Shown here in pieces: positions 1 through 9,500 of a stretch of 64,000 nucleotides of DNA (positions within the stretch are counted from its first letter, which is position 1; each line of letters opens with the position of its first letter). The position numbers and the translations under genes were made by a program. The stretch lies in assembly GCA_017303755.1 (NCBI GenBank), contig JAFLBS010000005.1, forward strand, positions 62,001 through 126,000, in the 5' to 3' direction. The notes below the pieces were generated by a model that was given only the letters and a program-made list of their open reading frames with translations, was not told the DNA's origin and searched no databases. Source of the stretch: Flavobacteriales bacterium. GTDB taxonomy: Bacteria > Bacteroidota > Bacteroidia > Flavobacteriales > Flavobacteriaceae.

Positions 1-1419
1 AACCGTTTGGATTTGGTGGAAGAATTGAAAAACCTAGTTAATAATCCAACTGGAAATATTGCTAATTCGTTGAAACAATTGAACGATATTAGAGAGCGAT
101 GGAAAAATGCCGGACCGATTCCGAAAGACAAATACAACCACGTTTGGAACAATTACCATTTTCACATTGAAAACTTCTACGACTTTTTACACTTAGATCG
201 TGAAGCACGTGATTTGGATTTCAAACACAATTTGGAGCAAAAACAAAAAATCATTGCTCGCGTAGAAGAATTGGTTAACGAAAGTGATATCAATAAAGCG
301 TTCAGAGAATTACAAGATCTGCACCGCATTTGGAAAGAAGAAATCGGACCAGTTTCTCGTGATCAACGTGAAGCAATTTGGGTTCAATTTAGCGACTTAA
401 CCAAACAAATGCACGATAAACGCGAAACTTATTACGAAAGTTTCCGTGAAAAAGAGAACGAAAATTTAGCTGCCAAAAAAGAAATCATTGCTCAAATTGA
501 AGTTCTAGCTACTGAAAAAGTAGATTCACACGCTGCTTGGCAAGCTCAGATGGAAAAAGTAGAAGCGTTACGCAATACGTTTTTCGCGGCTGGAAAAGTT
601 CCGAGTGAAGTGAACGAACAAACGTGGGCTGAATTCAAAAAAGCAGTTAAAGATTTTAATGTACTCAAAAATTCGTTTTACAAAGAAATCAAAAAGGATC
701 AAAACGATAATTTAAGCAAAAAACAAGCCTTGGTTGCTAAAGCCAACGAATTGAAAGACAGCGAAGATTTTGCTGCCACTACTCCAATCATGAAACAAAT
801 TCAGGAAGAATGGAGAACCGTTGGTCATGTTCCAAGGAAATTTTCGGATAAATTGTGGGGCGAATTCAAAGCGGCTTGTAATCATTATTTTGAACGTTTG
901 AAAGACAGTAAAAAAGAAGAAAATGCCGAAGAAGTTGCTGCTTTTGAAAAGAAAAAAGAGTATTTAGAAACGTTGAAATCATTCGAATTAGTAGGTGACC
1001 ACAAAACTGATTTGGATGCCATCAAAGCGCATATTGAAGCATGGAAATCATTAGGAAGAGTTCCATTCAACAGAAGACACATTGAAGGAAAATTCAATAA
1101 AATTCTGGATGCCTTGTTTGAAAAATTAAGCTCAAGCAAGAAAGAAGGTGAAATGATGCGTTTTGCTAATCGTTTGGATCAATTATCAAGTTCAGACGAC
1201 AGCAGAAAACTAGACAATGAGAAAATCTTCATGATGCGTAAGATTGATGAGATTCAAGGAGAGATTTTCCAATTGGAAAACAACATCCAATTCTTTGCCA
1301 ATGCAAAAGCAGACAATCCGATGGTGAAAGAAGTGCGTAAAAACATCGAACGCCAAAAAGAAGAATTGCAAGTGTGGAAAGACAAATTGAAACAGTTGAG
1401 AAATCTCAATAAAGAATAA
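1..1419 (+). CDS. DUF349 domain-containing protein (5' end outside window)
   Basis: The reading frame is open to the left edge, so the true start lies upstream and only the last 472 residues are visible. The protein is a highly charged, almost wholly helical soluble chain made of at least five DUF349 repeats of about 70-75 residues. Each carries a version of W-x3-G-x-[IV]-P followed by a [LV]W/F-x2-F helix (for example RERWKNAGPIP, EEWRTVGHVPRK, IEAWKSLGRVP). The C-terminal 60 residues look like coiled coil. DUF349 proteins are common in Bacteroidota; I know of no established biochemical function. The gene ends in a strong intrinsic terminator and is transcribed separately from prmA. Confidence 0.85.
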   Translation, partial: NRLDLVEELKNLVNNPTGNIANSLKQLNDIRERWKNAGPIPKDKYNHVWNNYHFHIENFYDFLHLDREARDLDFKHNLEQKQKIIARVEELVNESDINKAFRELQDLHRIWKEEIGPVSRDQREAIWVQFSDLTKQMHDKRETYYESFREKENENLAAKKEIIAQIEVLATEKVDSHAAWQAQMEKVEALRNTFFAAGKVPSEVNEQTWAEFKKAVKDFNVLKNSFYKEIKKDQNDNLSKKQALVAKANELKDSEDFAATTPIMKQIQEEWRTVGHVPRKFSDKLWGEFKAACNHYFERLKDSKKEENAEEVAAFEKKKEYLETLKSFELVGDHKTDLDAIKAHIEAWKSLGRVPFNRRHIEGKFNKILDALFEKLSSSKKEGEMMRFANRLDQLSSSDDSRKLDNEKIFMMRKIDEIQGEIFQLENNIQFFANAKADNPMVKEVRKNIERQKEELQVWKDKLKQLRNLNKE

Positions 1420-1435
1420 TAACCAACCAACCTTT

Positions 1436-1463
1436 AAAAGCTCTTCTTCGGAAGGGCTTTTTT
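1436..1463 (+). terminator. Intrinsic terminator after the DUF349 gene
   Basis: The arms AGCTCTTC and GAAGGGCT (one G-T pair) enclose a TTCG tetraloop, with an A-run before and a T6 run after. It lies 17 bases past the stop codon. The prmA promoter box begins about a dozen bases downstream. Confidence 0.85.
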
Positions 1464-1475
1464 AGTAAAATAAAT

Positions 1476-1483
1476 TACCTTTG
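1476..1483 (+). promoter_or_regulatory. -7 promoter box of prmA (TACCTTTG)
   Basis: It matches the flavobacterial housekeeping consensus TAnnTTTG. A TTG codon inside it could be read as a prmA start, but that would place the start inside the promoter, so the ATG at 1499 is preferred. Confidence 0.7.
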
Positions 1484-1498
1484 CAAAAAATTTCATCA

Positions 1499-2332
1499 AT
1501 GTCAAATGTATACATAGGCTACCATTTTAAGGTAGAGCCAAAAGAATTAGGAACCGAAATATTAATCGCCGAATTGGGTGAAAAACCATTCGAAAGTTTT
1601 ATTGAAACCGAAGAAGGATTTTCGGCTTACATTCAGAAAGAATTTTGGACCGAAAATGTGTTAGAAGACGTGTATCTTTTGAGTTCACCTGAATTTACTA
1701 TTTCGTATACGTTTGAAGAAATCGAGCAAGTCAATTGGAACGAAGAATGGGAAAAAAACTTCGAGCCGATTGATGTTGATGGAAAATGCCATGTTCGTGC
1801 ACCATTTCACCCAAAAACTACAGCCGAATTTGACATTGTAATCGAACCTAAAATGAGTTTCGGAACAGGTCATCACGAAACCACTCACATGATGATACAA
1901 CATTTATTGGATATGGATGTTACTAATATGAAAACTCTAGATATGGGTTGTGGGACAGCAATTTTGGCCATTTTAGCTGAAATGAAAGGCGCTCATCCTA
2001 TTGATGCCATCGATATTGACAATTGGTGTTACCTGAATTCGATTGAAAATGCTGAACGCAACAATTGCCATCAGATTTCGGTTTACGAAGGTGATGCCGA
2101 ATTATTGAAAGGAAAAAAATACGACTTAATTATTGCTAACATCAATAGAAATATTTTGTTGAACGATATGCAACAATACGTTGACTGTATGAATCCGAAT
2201 GGTGTTTTGCTTCTAAGCGGATTTTATAATGAAGACATTCCGTTTATCGACGCATCGTGTACCGAAAAAGGCTTGACATTTGTTAAAAAATTAGAACGAA
2301 ATAATTGGGTTTCGCTAAAATATGTAAATTAG
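1499..2332 (+). CDS. prmA: Ribosomal protein L11 methyltransferase PrmA
   Basis: This SAM-dependent enzyme methylates ribosomal protein L11 in the cytoplasm. The 277-residue chain has an N-terminal substrate-recognition region and a C-terminal class I methyltransferase fold. The SAM loop LDMGCGTAILAI follows the conserved FGTGHHETT segment, and the catalytic-region motif IIANINRN is present. An in-frame TTG at 1481 would add six residues but overlaps the TAnnTTTG box, so I chose the ATG at 1499. clpS follows after 24 bases on the same strand and is probably cotranscribed, linking two small translation/protein-quality genes. Confidence 0.93.
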   Translation: MSNVYIGYHFKVEPKELGTEILIAELGEKPFESFIETEEGFSAYIQKEFWTENVLEDVYLLSSPEFTISYTFEEIEQVNWNEEWEKNFEPIDVDGKCHVRAPFHPKTTAEFDIVIEPKMSFGTGHHETTHMMIQHLLDMDVTNMKTLDMGCGTAILAILAEMKGAHPIDAIDIDNWCYLNSIENAERNNCHQISVYEGDAELLKGKKYDLIIANINRNILLNDMQQYVDCMNPNGVLLLSGFYNEDIPFIDASCTEKGLTFVKKLERNNWVSLKYVN

Positions 2333-2356
2333 TACCATTATTTTTTCAAATTCATT

Positions 2357-2632
2357 ATGAGCACAATAGAGAAAGTAAAAGAAGAAGTACTTGTTGAAGA
2401 GTTAACTGGAATCAATAACGAAATTGTTTTGTACAACGATGATGTGAATACGTTTGACCACGTCATTGACACTTTGATTCGCGTTTGCAAGCACACTTCA
2501 GAACAAGCTGAGCAATGCGCAATACTTGTTCATTACACAGGAAAGTGTACGGTAAAAACTGGCCATTTTGACGAGTTAAAACCTCAATGCACTCAACTTT
2601 TAGAAGCAGGTTTAAGTGCTGAAATCATTTAG
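2357..2632 (+). CDS. clpS: ATP-dependent Clp protease adaptor ClpS
   Basis: ClpS is the N-recognin that delivers N-degron substrates to the Clp AAA+ unfoldase. The 91-residue protein has a short unstructured N-terminus and then the diagnostic YNDDVNTFDHVI segment, whose Asn/Asp residues bind the substrate alpha-amino group. The helical body CKHTSEQAEQCAILVHYTGKC follows the family pattern. Length and layout are typical. It follows prmA closely and its stop codon abuts the convergent HMA-domain gene with no spacer, so any terminator must lie inside coding sequence. Confidence 0.93.
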   Translation: MSTIEKVKEEVLVEELTGINNEIVLYNDDVNTFDHVIDTLIRVCKHTSEQAEQCAILVHYTGKCTVKTGHFDELKPQCTQLLEAGLSAEII

Positions 2633-2902
2633 TTAGCTCATTCTTCCAATAGCGCAACTCACAAACGATTTGGCTTTAGTTCCAAACGGATTGGCCTCAC
2701 CTACTTGTGGATAACCATTTAATTTTAATGTTTCTTTGGCGCTGAACAAAGCCAATTCATCGGTGTAATCAAAAGTTACCGAGCCGTTTTCTACATCAAC
2801 CACCACATTAGAAACATTGATTAATTCTGAAAGTTTATTGGTGATTGTAGTGGCACAACCGTTGCATTTTACATTTTGAATTTGTAATGAAATAGTTTTC
2901 AT
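2633..2902 (-). CDS. Heavy-metal-associated (HMA) domain protein
   Basis: This 89-residue cytoplasmic protein has a ferredoxin-like HMA fold with the metal-binding loop KCNGCAT (CxxC) near residues 13-18, as in CopZ-type copper chaperones and the N-termini of P-type ATPases. The C-terminal tail (after NPFGTKAKSFVSCAIG) adds one more Cys. The usual M-x-C-x2-C loop has a Lys in place of Met. It lies upstream of no copper ATPase here; its neighbours are ClpS (convergent) and a YeeE/YedE pair on the same strand 76 bases upstream. Metal specificity cannot be read from sequence. Confidence 0.8.
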   Translation of the reverse strand: MKTISLQIQNVKCNGCATTITNKLSELINVSNVVVDVENGSVTFDYTDELALFSAKETLKLNGYPQVGEANPFGTKAKSFVSCAIGRMS

Positions 2903-2978
2903 AATCGAATAATTTAATACAATACAAAATTACCTCGATTTGAAATTCTAGAATGTGACAAATGTCACATAAGAGTGA

Positions 2979-3392
2979 TTAATGTGGTAAATAATCTTTG
3001 ATAACACCGTAAATAAAGGTTCCCAAAAGCGCTCCAATAAAAACTAAGAAAACGGTAGAAAAACCAGCACCAATTAAGATGAAAATGGGTCCAGGACATG
3101 CACCAACTAACGCCCAACCCAACCCAAAAATCATTCCGCCAATCCAATAGCGAAAAGTTCCTTTTTCTTTATCTTGAATAACGATTGGAAGACCTTTAAT
3201 GTCTTTTAACTTATTTCTTTTGATGATTTGAATTCCGATTAAACCCGTTGCAATGGCTACCATAATAATTCCATACATATGAAACGACTGAAATTGGAAC
3301 ATTTCATAAATTCGATACCATGAAACCGCTTCACTTTTGGTTAAAACAACACCAAATACAAATCCGACTAGTAAATATTTAAGTAAATTCAT
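2979..3392 (-). CDS. YeeE/YedE-type membrane protein, second half (DUF6691-like)
   Basis: This 137-residue inner-membrane protein has about four hydrophobic segments. The conserved GLGWALVGACPGP motif contains the cysteine thought to relay sulfur species in YeeE/YedE (TsuA-type) thiosulfate transporters. It follows the 185-residue partner by 4 bases and corresponds to the C-terminal half of the single-chain transporters, so the two chains probably assemble together. Such split pairs are common in bacteria. The substrate (thiosulfate or another sulfur species) is inferred from the family only. Confidence 0.82.
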   Translation of the reverse strand: MNLLKYLLVGFVFGVVLTKSEAVSWYRIYEMFQFQSFHMYGIIMVAIATGLIGIQIIKRNKLKDIKGLPIVIQDKEKGTFRYWIGGMIFGLGWALVGACPGPIFILIGAGFSTVFLVFIGALLGTFIYGVIKDYLPH

Positions 3393-3396
3393 AATA

Positions 3397-3954
3397 TTAG
3401 AATAATAAAGGTAAAACGAAGTGCGACATGATCAAACCACCAATAAAAAATCCAATTACCGCTTTTAAAGATGGTTTTTGAAGATTACTCAAACCCGAAA
3501 TAGCATGACCTGAAGTACATCCTCCAGCGTAACGCGACCCGAATCCTATTAAGAATCCGCCAAAAATTAAAATGGAAATCAATTTTGCTGATGACCAAAC
3601 TGAATTACCAAATAGCGCTTCTGGAAGTAATTTTCCATTCGGACTTTCGATTCCCATTTCACTTAATTGCTGAATAGTTTCAGAATTTATAGCAACATTA
3701 GAAGCATCGGATAAAAAGTGAACGGCAAAATAACCGCCGAGCATTGCTCCCACAACCACAGTTAAATTCCACCGTTGCGCCTTCCAATCCCAATCAAAAA
3801 AAGGAAAACGTTTACCAATTCCGGTCATCGAACACAAACTTCGAAGATTGGATGACATCCCGAAATTCTTACCAAAATAAGTTAACAGCAATAAAACCAT
3901 TCCAATTATGAATCCTGATATCGACCAATGCCATGTACTTTTTAATAATTCCAT
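3397..3954 (-). CDS. YeeE/YedE-type sulfur transporter, first half
   Basis: This 185-residue inner-membrane protein has four to five hydrophobic helices. The family signature FGSRYAGGCTSGHAISG lies near residue 140; its Cys is the conserved residue of YeeE/YedE proteins. A downstream gene supplies the matching second half, forming a two-gene operon read right to left. A TATTTTTG -7 box on this strand lies just upstream. No rhodanese or persulfide dioxygenase gene, often found beside this pair, is present in the window. Confidence 0.85.
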   Translation of the reverse strand: MELLKSTWHWSISGFIIGMVLLLLTYFGKNFGMSSNLRSLCSMTGIGKRFPFFDWDWKAQRWNLTVVVGAMLGGYFAVHFLSDASNVAINSETIQQLSEMGIESPNGKLLPEALFGNSVWSSAKLISILIFGGFLIGFGSRYAGGCTSGHAISGLSNLQKPSLKAVIGFFIGGLIMSHFVLPLLF

Positions 3955-3972
3955 TTAATTAGGTTTTGATTA

Positions 3973-3980
3973 CAAAAATA
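3973..3980 (-). promoter_or_regulatory. -7 promoter box of the YeeE/YedE pair
   Basis: On the minus strand this reads TATTTTTG, matching TAnnTTTG. A TTG lies 23 bases further upstream and the ATG is about 19 bases downstream. Confidence 0.6.
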
Positions 3981-4047
3981 AATATCCAAATCGAAACATT
4001 TCACAAAATCCTGTTATAATTAATTGGAAAGATAGTCAAAATGGCAG

Positions 4048-4055
4048 TATTTTTG
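4048..4055 (+). promoter_or_regulatory. -7 promoter box (TATTTTTG) of the small lipoprotein gene
   Basis: TAnnTTTG match with a TTG at 4024-4026 (21-base spacing). The start codon lies 23 bases downstream at 4079. Confidence 0.6.
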
Positions 4056-4078
4056 TGTTCATCATAATAAAAATCGAA

Positions 4079-4534
4079 ATGAAAAAAATTATAGCATTAG
4101 GATTGATTTGTTTCACATTATTTTCTTGTGTTAGCACCAAATTGACCATCAAAAACATAGACGACACAGCTGTCAAACCTGCAATTAAAAACAATCGATT
4201 TGTGATTACCGAATACAGTTCGGATAAAAAATACGGTTACGATGCCGACTATCCTATCAATATTGGTTTTAATAAAGAAAGTGAAGGTCCGAAAAACATT
4301 CAGTATTTCTTTAATGCTTTATTGGGTGATAAAAAAGAAAAATTCACTTTTACCAAAATTGAAACTTGTTGTCCGTTTCCAACTAAAAAATCAGTTATGG
4401 GTGCGGGAACTTTAGACATTTATGAAGTCACTTTTGAGCCATCTGGAAAAAAGGTTCAATTGTATTTCAATATATTCGAAAAAGGAAAAATTCTGTGTCC
4501 TAAAGGATTTGAAATCAACACTTCTGCCAATTAG
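4079..4534 (+). CDS. Small lipoprotein of unknown function
   Basis: From the ATG at 4079 the protein has 151 residues. It starts with a lipoprotein signal peptide (MKKIIALGLICFTLFSC, lipobox LFSC). An upstream in-frame ATG at 4055 overlaps the promoter box and is rejected. The mature part is a soluble domain with a conserved-looking Cys-Cys-Pro (TCCPFPT) and another Cys near the end (ILCPKG), so disulfides are possible. I do not recognise a characterised family. It precedes kdsA on the same strand but a separate promoter box lies between them. Confidence 0.75.
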   Translation: MKKIIALGLICFTLFSCVSTKLTIKNIDDTAVKPAIKNNRFVITEYSSDKKYGYDADYPINIGFNKESEGPKNIQYFFNALLGDKKEKFTFTKIETCCPFPTKKSVMGAGTLDIYEVTFEPSGKKVQLYFNIFEKGKILCPKGFEINTSAN

Positions 4535-4599
4535 GCTTAAATTTCAATTAATTAACTTTTTACTAAGGTTTTCTGCTTTATTTTAGTAGGAAATCTTAT

Positions 4600-4607
4600 T
4601 ATCTTTG
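4600..4607 (+). promoter_or_regulatory. -7 promoter box (TATCTTTG) of kdsA
   Basis: Exact TAnnTTTG match, 22 bases before the ATG. Confidence 0.65.
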
Positions 4608-4629
4608 CACGGCAAATAAAAAGCTCGTT

Positions 4630-5448
4630 ATGAACATACAATCTATTCCTCAAATTCAGCATACTTCAAGTGGTAACTTCTTTATTTTAGCTGGTCCGTG
4701 CGCCATTGAAGGAGAAGAAATGGCGATGAAAATTGCAGAACGATTATTAGAAATAACTAACAAATTAGAAATTCCTTTTGTTTTTAAAGGCTCATTTAAG
4801 AAAGCCAATCGTTCGCGCATTGATAGTTTTTCCGGAATTGGAGATGAAAAAGCGTTGAAAATTCTGAGAAAGGTTTCTGAGACATTTAAAGTTCCAACAG
4901 TTACTGATATCCATACTAATGAAGATGCGGGTATGGCTGCTGAATATGTAGATGTACTTCAAATTCCCGCTTTTTTAGTGCGTCAAACCGATTTAGTGGT
5001 TGCTGCGGCTAATACTGGAAAAACGGTAAATTTGAAAAAAGGACAATTCATGAGTCCAGAAAGCATGAAGCACGCAGTGCAAAAAGTACTCGATTGCAAC
5101 AATCAAAATGTAATGGTTACCGATAGAGGAACCATGTTTGGTTATCAGGATATGATAGTTGATTTCAGAGGAATTCCAACCATGCAAAATTATGCCACAA
5201 CAGTTTTAGATGTTACGCATTCGCTTCAACAACCCAATCAAACAGCTGGAGTTACTGGTGGAAGACCCGATATGATTGAAACAATAGCTAAAGCTGGTAT
5301 TGCCGTTGGTGTAGACGGATTGTTTATTGAAACTCATTTTGATCCTGCCAATGCCAAAAGCGATGGTGCTAATATGCTTCACTTGGATTATTTTGAAGAT
5401 TTAATGACCAAATTAGTTGCCATCAGAAAAACGATTAATCAATTTTAA
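4630..5448 (+). CDS. kdsA: 3-deoxy-8-phosphooctulonate synthase (KDO-8-P synthase)
   Basis: This cytoplasmic enzyme condenses phosphoenolpyruvate with arabinose 5-phosphate to give KDO-8-phosphate for lipopolysaccharide. The 272-residue TIM barrel shows FILAGPCAIE, FKGSFKKANRS, QIPAFLVRQTDL, DRGTMFGYQD and IETHFDPANAKSDG in family order. Cys24 in AGPCAIE sits where metal-dependent enzymes (Aquifex type) have their metal-binding Cys and metal-independent enzymes (E. coli type) have Asn. The downstream His, Glu and Asp ligand motifs are also present, so a metal-dependent enzyme is likely. Length is normal. Confidence 0.95.
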   Translation: MNIQSIPQIQHTSSGNFFILAGPCAIEGEEMAMKIAERLLEITNKLEIPFVFKGSFKKANRSRIDSFSGIGDEKALKILRKVSETFKVPTVTDIHTNEDAGMAAEYVDVLQIPAFLVRQTDLVVAAANTGKTVNLKKGQFMSPESMKHAVQKVLDCNNQNVMVTDRGTMFGYQDMIVDFRGIPTMQNYATTVLDVTHSLQQPNQTAGVTGGRPDMIETIAKAGIAVGVDGLFIETHFDPANAKSDGANMLHLDYFEDLMTKLVAIRKTINQF

Positions 5449-5540
5449 TTCAATACTTATTGGTTTAAATCATCTTTTTAGTCCTTATTATTATCTAACA
5501 AGTTTTCTACACCAATCCGATTTTATACAATACATAACAA

Positions 5541-6422
5541 ATGAAAGTTCATTATTTACTCCCGCTCTTATTTTTAAATTTTGCTTTTTCACAAGAGAAT
5601 ACTATTATTCAAGACAAATACACTGCTCACAATAAAGGAAAGTTTTACTTTTTTTGGGGTGGAAATAGAGAAAATTTTTCTGACTCTGACATCACTTTTA
5701 CTGGAGAAAATTACAATTTCACAATTGAAAATGCCCAAGCAGAAGATAAACCAAAAGGCTGGCATATTGATTATGTAAATCCGAAACGAATAACCATTCC
5801 GCAAACCAATTTCAGAATGGGATATTTTATCTCAGATAAATACAATGTTTCTGTTGGACTGGATCATATGAAATATGTATTTACGCAAACTCAAACAGCA
5901 ACTGTAAATGGATACGTAAATTTACCCTCTTCTGATGCAGGTTCTATTTATAATGGAACTTATACTAATACTCCTGTAAACTTTCTGACTAATTTTGATG
6001 AAAACGATCAAGGACCATTACCTCCTTTTTTAACTTTTGAGCATACTGATGGTTTGAATTACATCAACACTGAGTTTTGCAGATTTGATGATGTTTCAAA
6101 AATTTTCAAAATAAACAACACCGACAAAGTGCAATTTAATATAACGGAAGGAATTGGTGCTGGAATTTTATACCCTAAAACAAATGCAAAAGTATTAGGA
6201 AAAGAGCGTCATGATGAATTTCATGTTTCTGGATATGGTATTTCTGCTAAAGTGGGATTGAATGTTACTTTTTATAAACATTTCTTTTTTCAAGCTGAAT
6301 TAAAAGGAGGTTACATTAATATGAATGATATTCAAACTACTAGCTCATCAAGTGATTCTGCGCAACAAAGTTTTTACTTTTTACAGAGAATAATTGCATT
6401 TGGTGGAATTTTCAAAATTTAA
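5541..6422 (+). CDS. Putative outer-membrane beta-barrel protein
   Basis: The 293-residue protein starts with a signal peptide (cleavage probably after FAFSQ). The rest is rich in aromatic residues and alternating polar/hydrophobic strands. It ends in a hydrophobic IIAFGGIFKI strand, as in small Bacteroidota outer-membrane barrels. The early KGKFYFFWGGNRENF segment resembles a motif I recall from uncharacterised Bacteroidota outer-membrane proteins. No specific function is supported. It lies between kdsA and the giant adhesin on the same strand; a separate -7 box precedes the adhesin. Confidence 0.6.
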   Translation: MKVHYLLPLLFLNFAFSQENTIIQDKYTAHNKGKFYFFWGGNRENFSDSDITFTGENYNFTIENAQAEDKPKGWHIDYVNPKRITIPQTNFRMGYFISDKYNVSVGLDHMKYVFTQTQTATVNGYVNLPSSDAGSIYNGTYTNTPVNFLTNFDENDQGPLPPFLTFEHTDGLNYINTEFCRFDDVSKIFKINNTDKVQFNITEGIGAGILYPKTNAKVLGKERHDEFHVSGYGISAKVGLNVTFYKHFFFQAELKGGYINMNDIQTTSSSSDSAQQSFYFLQRIIAFGGIFKI

Positions 6423-6446
6423 TAATTAAAATGTAATTTTTTTTTC

Positions 6447-6454
6447 TATTTTTG
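6447..6454 (+). promoter_or_regulatory. -7 promoter box (TATTTTTG) of the giant adhesin gene
   Basis: Exact TAnnTTTG match about 46 bases upstream of the ATG; a long T-run lies immediately before it. No clear -33 TTG was seen. Confidence 0.55.
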
Positions 6455-6500
6455 GTATTCTTTAGTTAATCGAATCAAACAAAACTATATTACCATTTTT

Positions 6501-9500
6501 ATGAAAAAAAAATTTCTACTCTCATTTTTTTCATTGCTTTCATTTTTAGGCTACTCTCAGTTAGCACTAGAAGGCTTTGAAACAGGAACTTTTCCACCCA
6601 CTGATTGGGCAGTTTTTGACATAGGTGTTGGAGGTGCTGTCAATTGGTCAACCAACCTTACCAATCAATGTCAAGGCACTACTGCAGCCTACATGAATAG
6701 GCAAAACATTGCTCAAGGTGTTACTTCTGAAGAATATCTAGCAACAAAATCGTTTTTAGTTCCAATTAATGGACAACTTCGATTTTTCTCAAGAACCTTC
6801 ACTGCAGGAAATCAAGGAACTCTTTATCAGGTGAAAATAGCTCCTGCTTCTTCACCACAAAATGTACCTGGTTCTTATACTCTTCTTCAACAGTATACTG
6901 AAGATGAATTATCAGCCGTTTTTAATGTTTGTGATGAGAAAGTAATTGACTTGTCGGCTTATGCTGGAACCAATGTATACATTGCGTTTGTAATGGTTTA
7001 CACGCAACCAGGAACCGCTTTAAGTGGTGATAGATGGATTTTAGATAATGTTCAAGCAATTGAACGCTGTCTTGATCCAACAGCTCTAGGTGCGTCTCCA
7101 TTGGCTACAGGCGCTACATTAAACTGGACAGGCTCAGCAACTACTTTTGAGATAGAAAATATTTTAGGTACTGGTACTCCAACAGGAGTTGCAACTGGTA
7201 CTTCAACAACTCCTTCATTCAGCCAGACTGGCTTAACTCCAAATACTAATTACTGTTACTATGTTAGAGCAGTATGTGAGTTTTCTTCAAGTGCATGGGT
7301 TGGACCATTTTGTTATACAACAACTACATTGCCTCCAGTTTGTGGAGGTAATTATGTAGATAGTGGAGGTACAACTGCAAACTATCCTAATAGTGCTAAC
7401 GATACTGTAACCATTTGTCCTGATGTTCCTGGTGAAGTAGTAACGGTTTCGTTTACTAGTTTTAATACAGAAGCTTTTTGGGATGGAATGTATGTTTATA
7501 ATGGAAGTGTAGTTGGGGCGAATCAAATTGCCAGTACAAATCCTGCTGGAAATGGTCCTTTGACTACTCCTGGAGCTTTCTGGGGTACTACTATACCTGG
7601 TCCATTTACATCTTCTAGCCCTGATGGATGTTTAACATTCGTGTTTTTAAGTGATGCTTTCTTTAATAATCCAGGTTGGATTGCTAACGTAAGTTGTGGT
7701 CCACCTCCATCTTGTCCAAATCCAAATGGATTGATACTTAATGGTGTAACTTCTAACTCAGCAAACTTAACATGGACATCAAACAGTACAGCTACAACAT
7801 TTAACGTTTTAGCTTTACCATGCGGATCACCTGCTCCAACATCTACAACAACTGGTTATACAGTAACAACAACTAATGTAAATGCTGTAATAGGAGGTTT
7901 AAATGCTGATACATGTTATGATATTTATGTTAGAGATGAATGTGCACCAGATGATTTTAGTATCTGGATTAGTGTAACCAACATATTAACCCAACCTATT
8001 CCACCTGCTTGTGGTGGTACATTTACTGACCCAGGAGGTTCTAATGGAGATTACGCAGGTAGTACTGACTATACAGTTACTATTTGTCCAGATGTACCTG
8101 GTGATGTCGTTACTGTTACTTTTACTGAATTCGATACCGAAACCAACTGGGATGGATTGTATGTATTTAATGGAAATACATCTGGTGTAAACCAGATTTC
8201 TAGTGGCAACCCAGCAAATAATGTTCCTGGAGGAGTTCCAGGTGCTTTCTGGGGTAATACAATACCTGGTCCATTCACATCATCAACTCCTGACGGATGT
8301 TTAACATTCCGTTTCAGAAGTGATTTTTCAGTTAACTTTTCTGGATGGATTGCTAATGTAACTTGTGGTCTACCACCTACATGTCCAACTCCAAACAGTT
8401 TAACATCATCTACAATAACCTCAAATACTGTTACTTTAAATTGGACATCAAATAGTTCTGCTACAACATTTAATATGATAGCATTACCTTGTGGATCTCC
8501 TGCTCCAGACGCAACTACAACAGGATACCAAACATCTGCGACCAATATCAACGCATTACTTAGTGGTTTAGATCCAGATACATGTTATGACATTTACGTT
8601 AGAGATGAATGTGCTCCAGATGATTTCAGTTTATGGATTGGTCCTAATACTATAACTACCCAAATAGCTCCACCAGTATGTGGTGGATTATTTACTGATT
8701 TAGGTGGTTCATTTAATAACTACACTGGTAATACTGATTATATAGTAACTATTTGCCCAGATGTACCTGGCGAAATAGTTACGGTAACATTTACTGAATT
8801 TGATACCGAAACCAACTGGGATGGATTATACGTTTTTGATGGTAACTCTATTGGAGCACCACAAATTGCAAGTAACAATCCTGCTAATAACGTACCTGGC
8901 GGAGTTCCGGGATCATTCTGGGGTAACACCATACCTGGTCCATTTTCTTCATCAAGTGCTGATGGTTGTTTAACATTTAGATTTAGAAGTGATGGTTCTG
9001 TTAACTTCTCTGGTTGGATTGCTAATGTTACATGTGGACCACCTCCAACATGTAGAAAGCCTAATGCATTGATTAGCTCTGACATTGCTCTAACTACCGC
9101 AACATTTAACTGGAATCAATTACAAAACCCTGATGGTTCTACGGCAACAGCTTGGCAAGTTTTAATATTACCTGCTGGTTCACCAGCTCCAGATGCTACT
9201 ACACCAGGATGGGTAGATGTAACATCTACTACATTTAATGCTACAGGTCTAACAGAAGCAACATGTTATGATTATTATGTTAGAGCAGTATGTAGCCCAA
9301 CTGATTCAAGTTTATGGGCTGGACCTTCAAGTTTCTGTACATTAATTCCAAATGATGATTGTGACGGTGCTATTGATGTATTAACCAACCCAGATCAGTC
9401 ATGTGCTAATTTCGCAAATGGTTCTTTAATTGGTTCAACTCCATCAAGTCAAGTTAATGGTTGTACAGGACAACAAACTGATGATGTTTGGTTTGAATTT

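Noticed and set aside
1481-1498. TTG start of PrmA at 1481
   Set aside because: It lies within the TACCTTTG promoter box; the ATG at 1499 gives the normal PrmA N-terminus.
8069-9085. Long minus-strand ORFs opposite the adhesin gene
   Set aside because: They mirror the CUB/Fn3 repeats, have low-complexity composition and no ribosome-binding or promoter signals; they are antisense shadows of a repeated gene.
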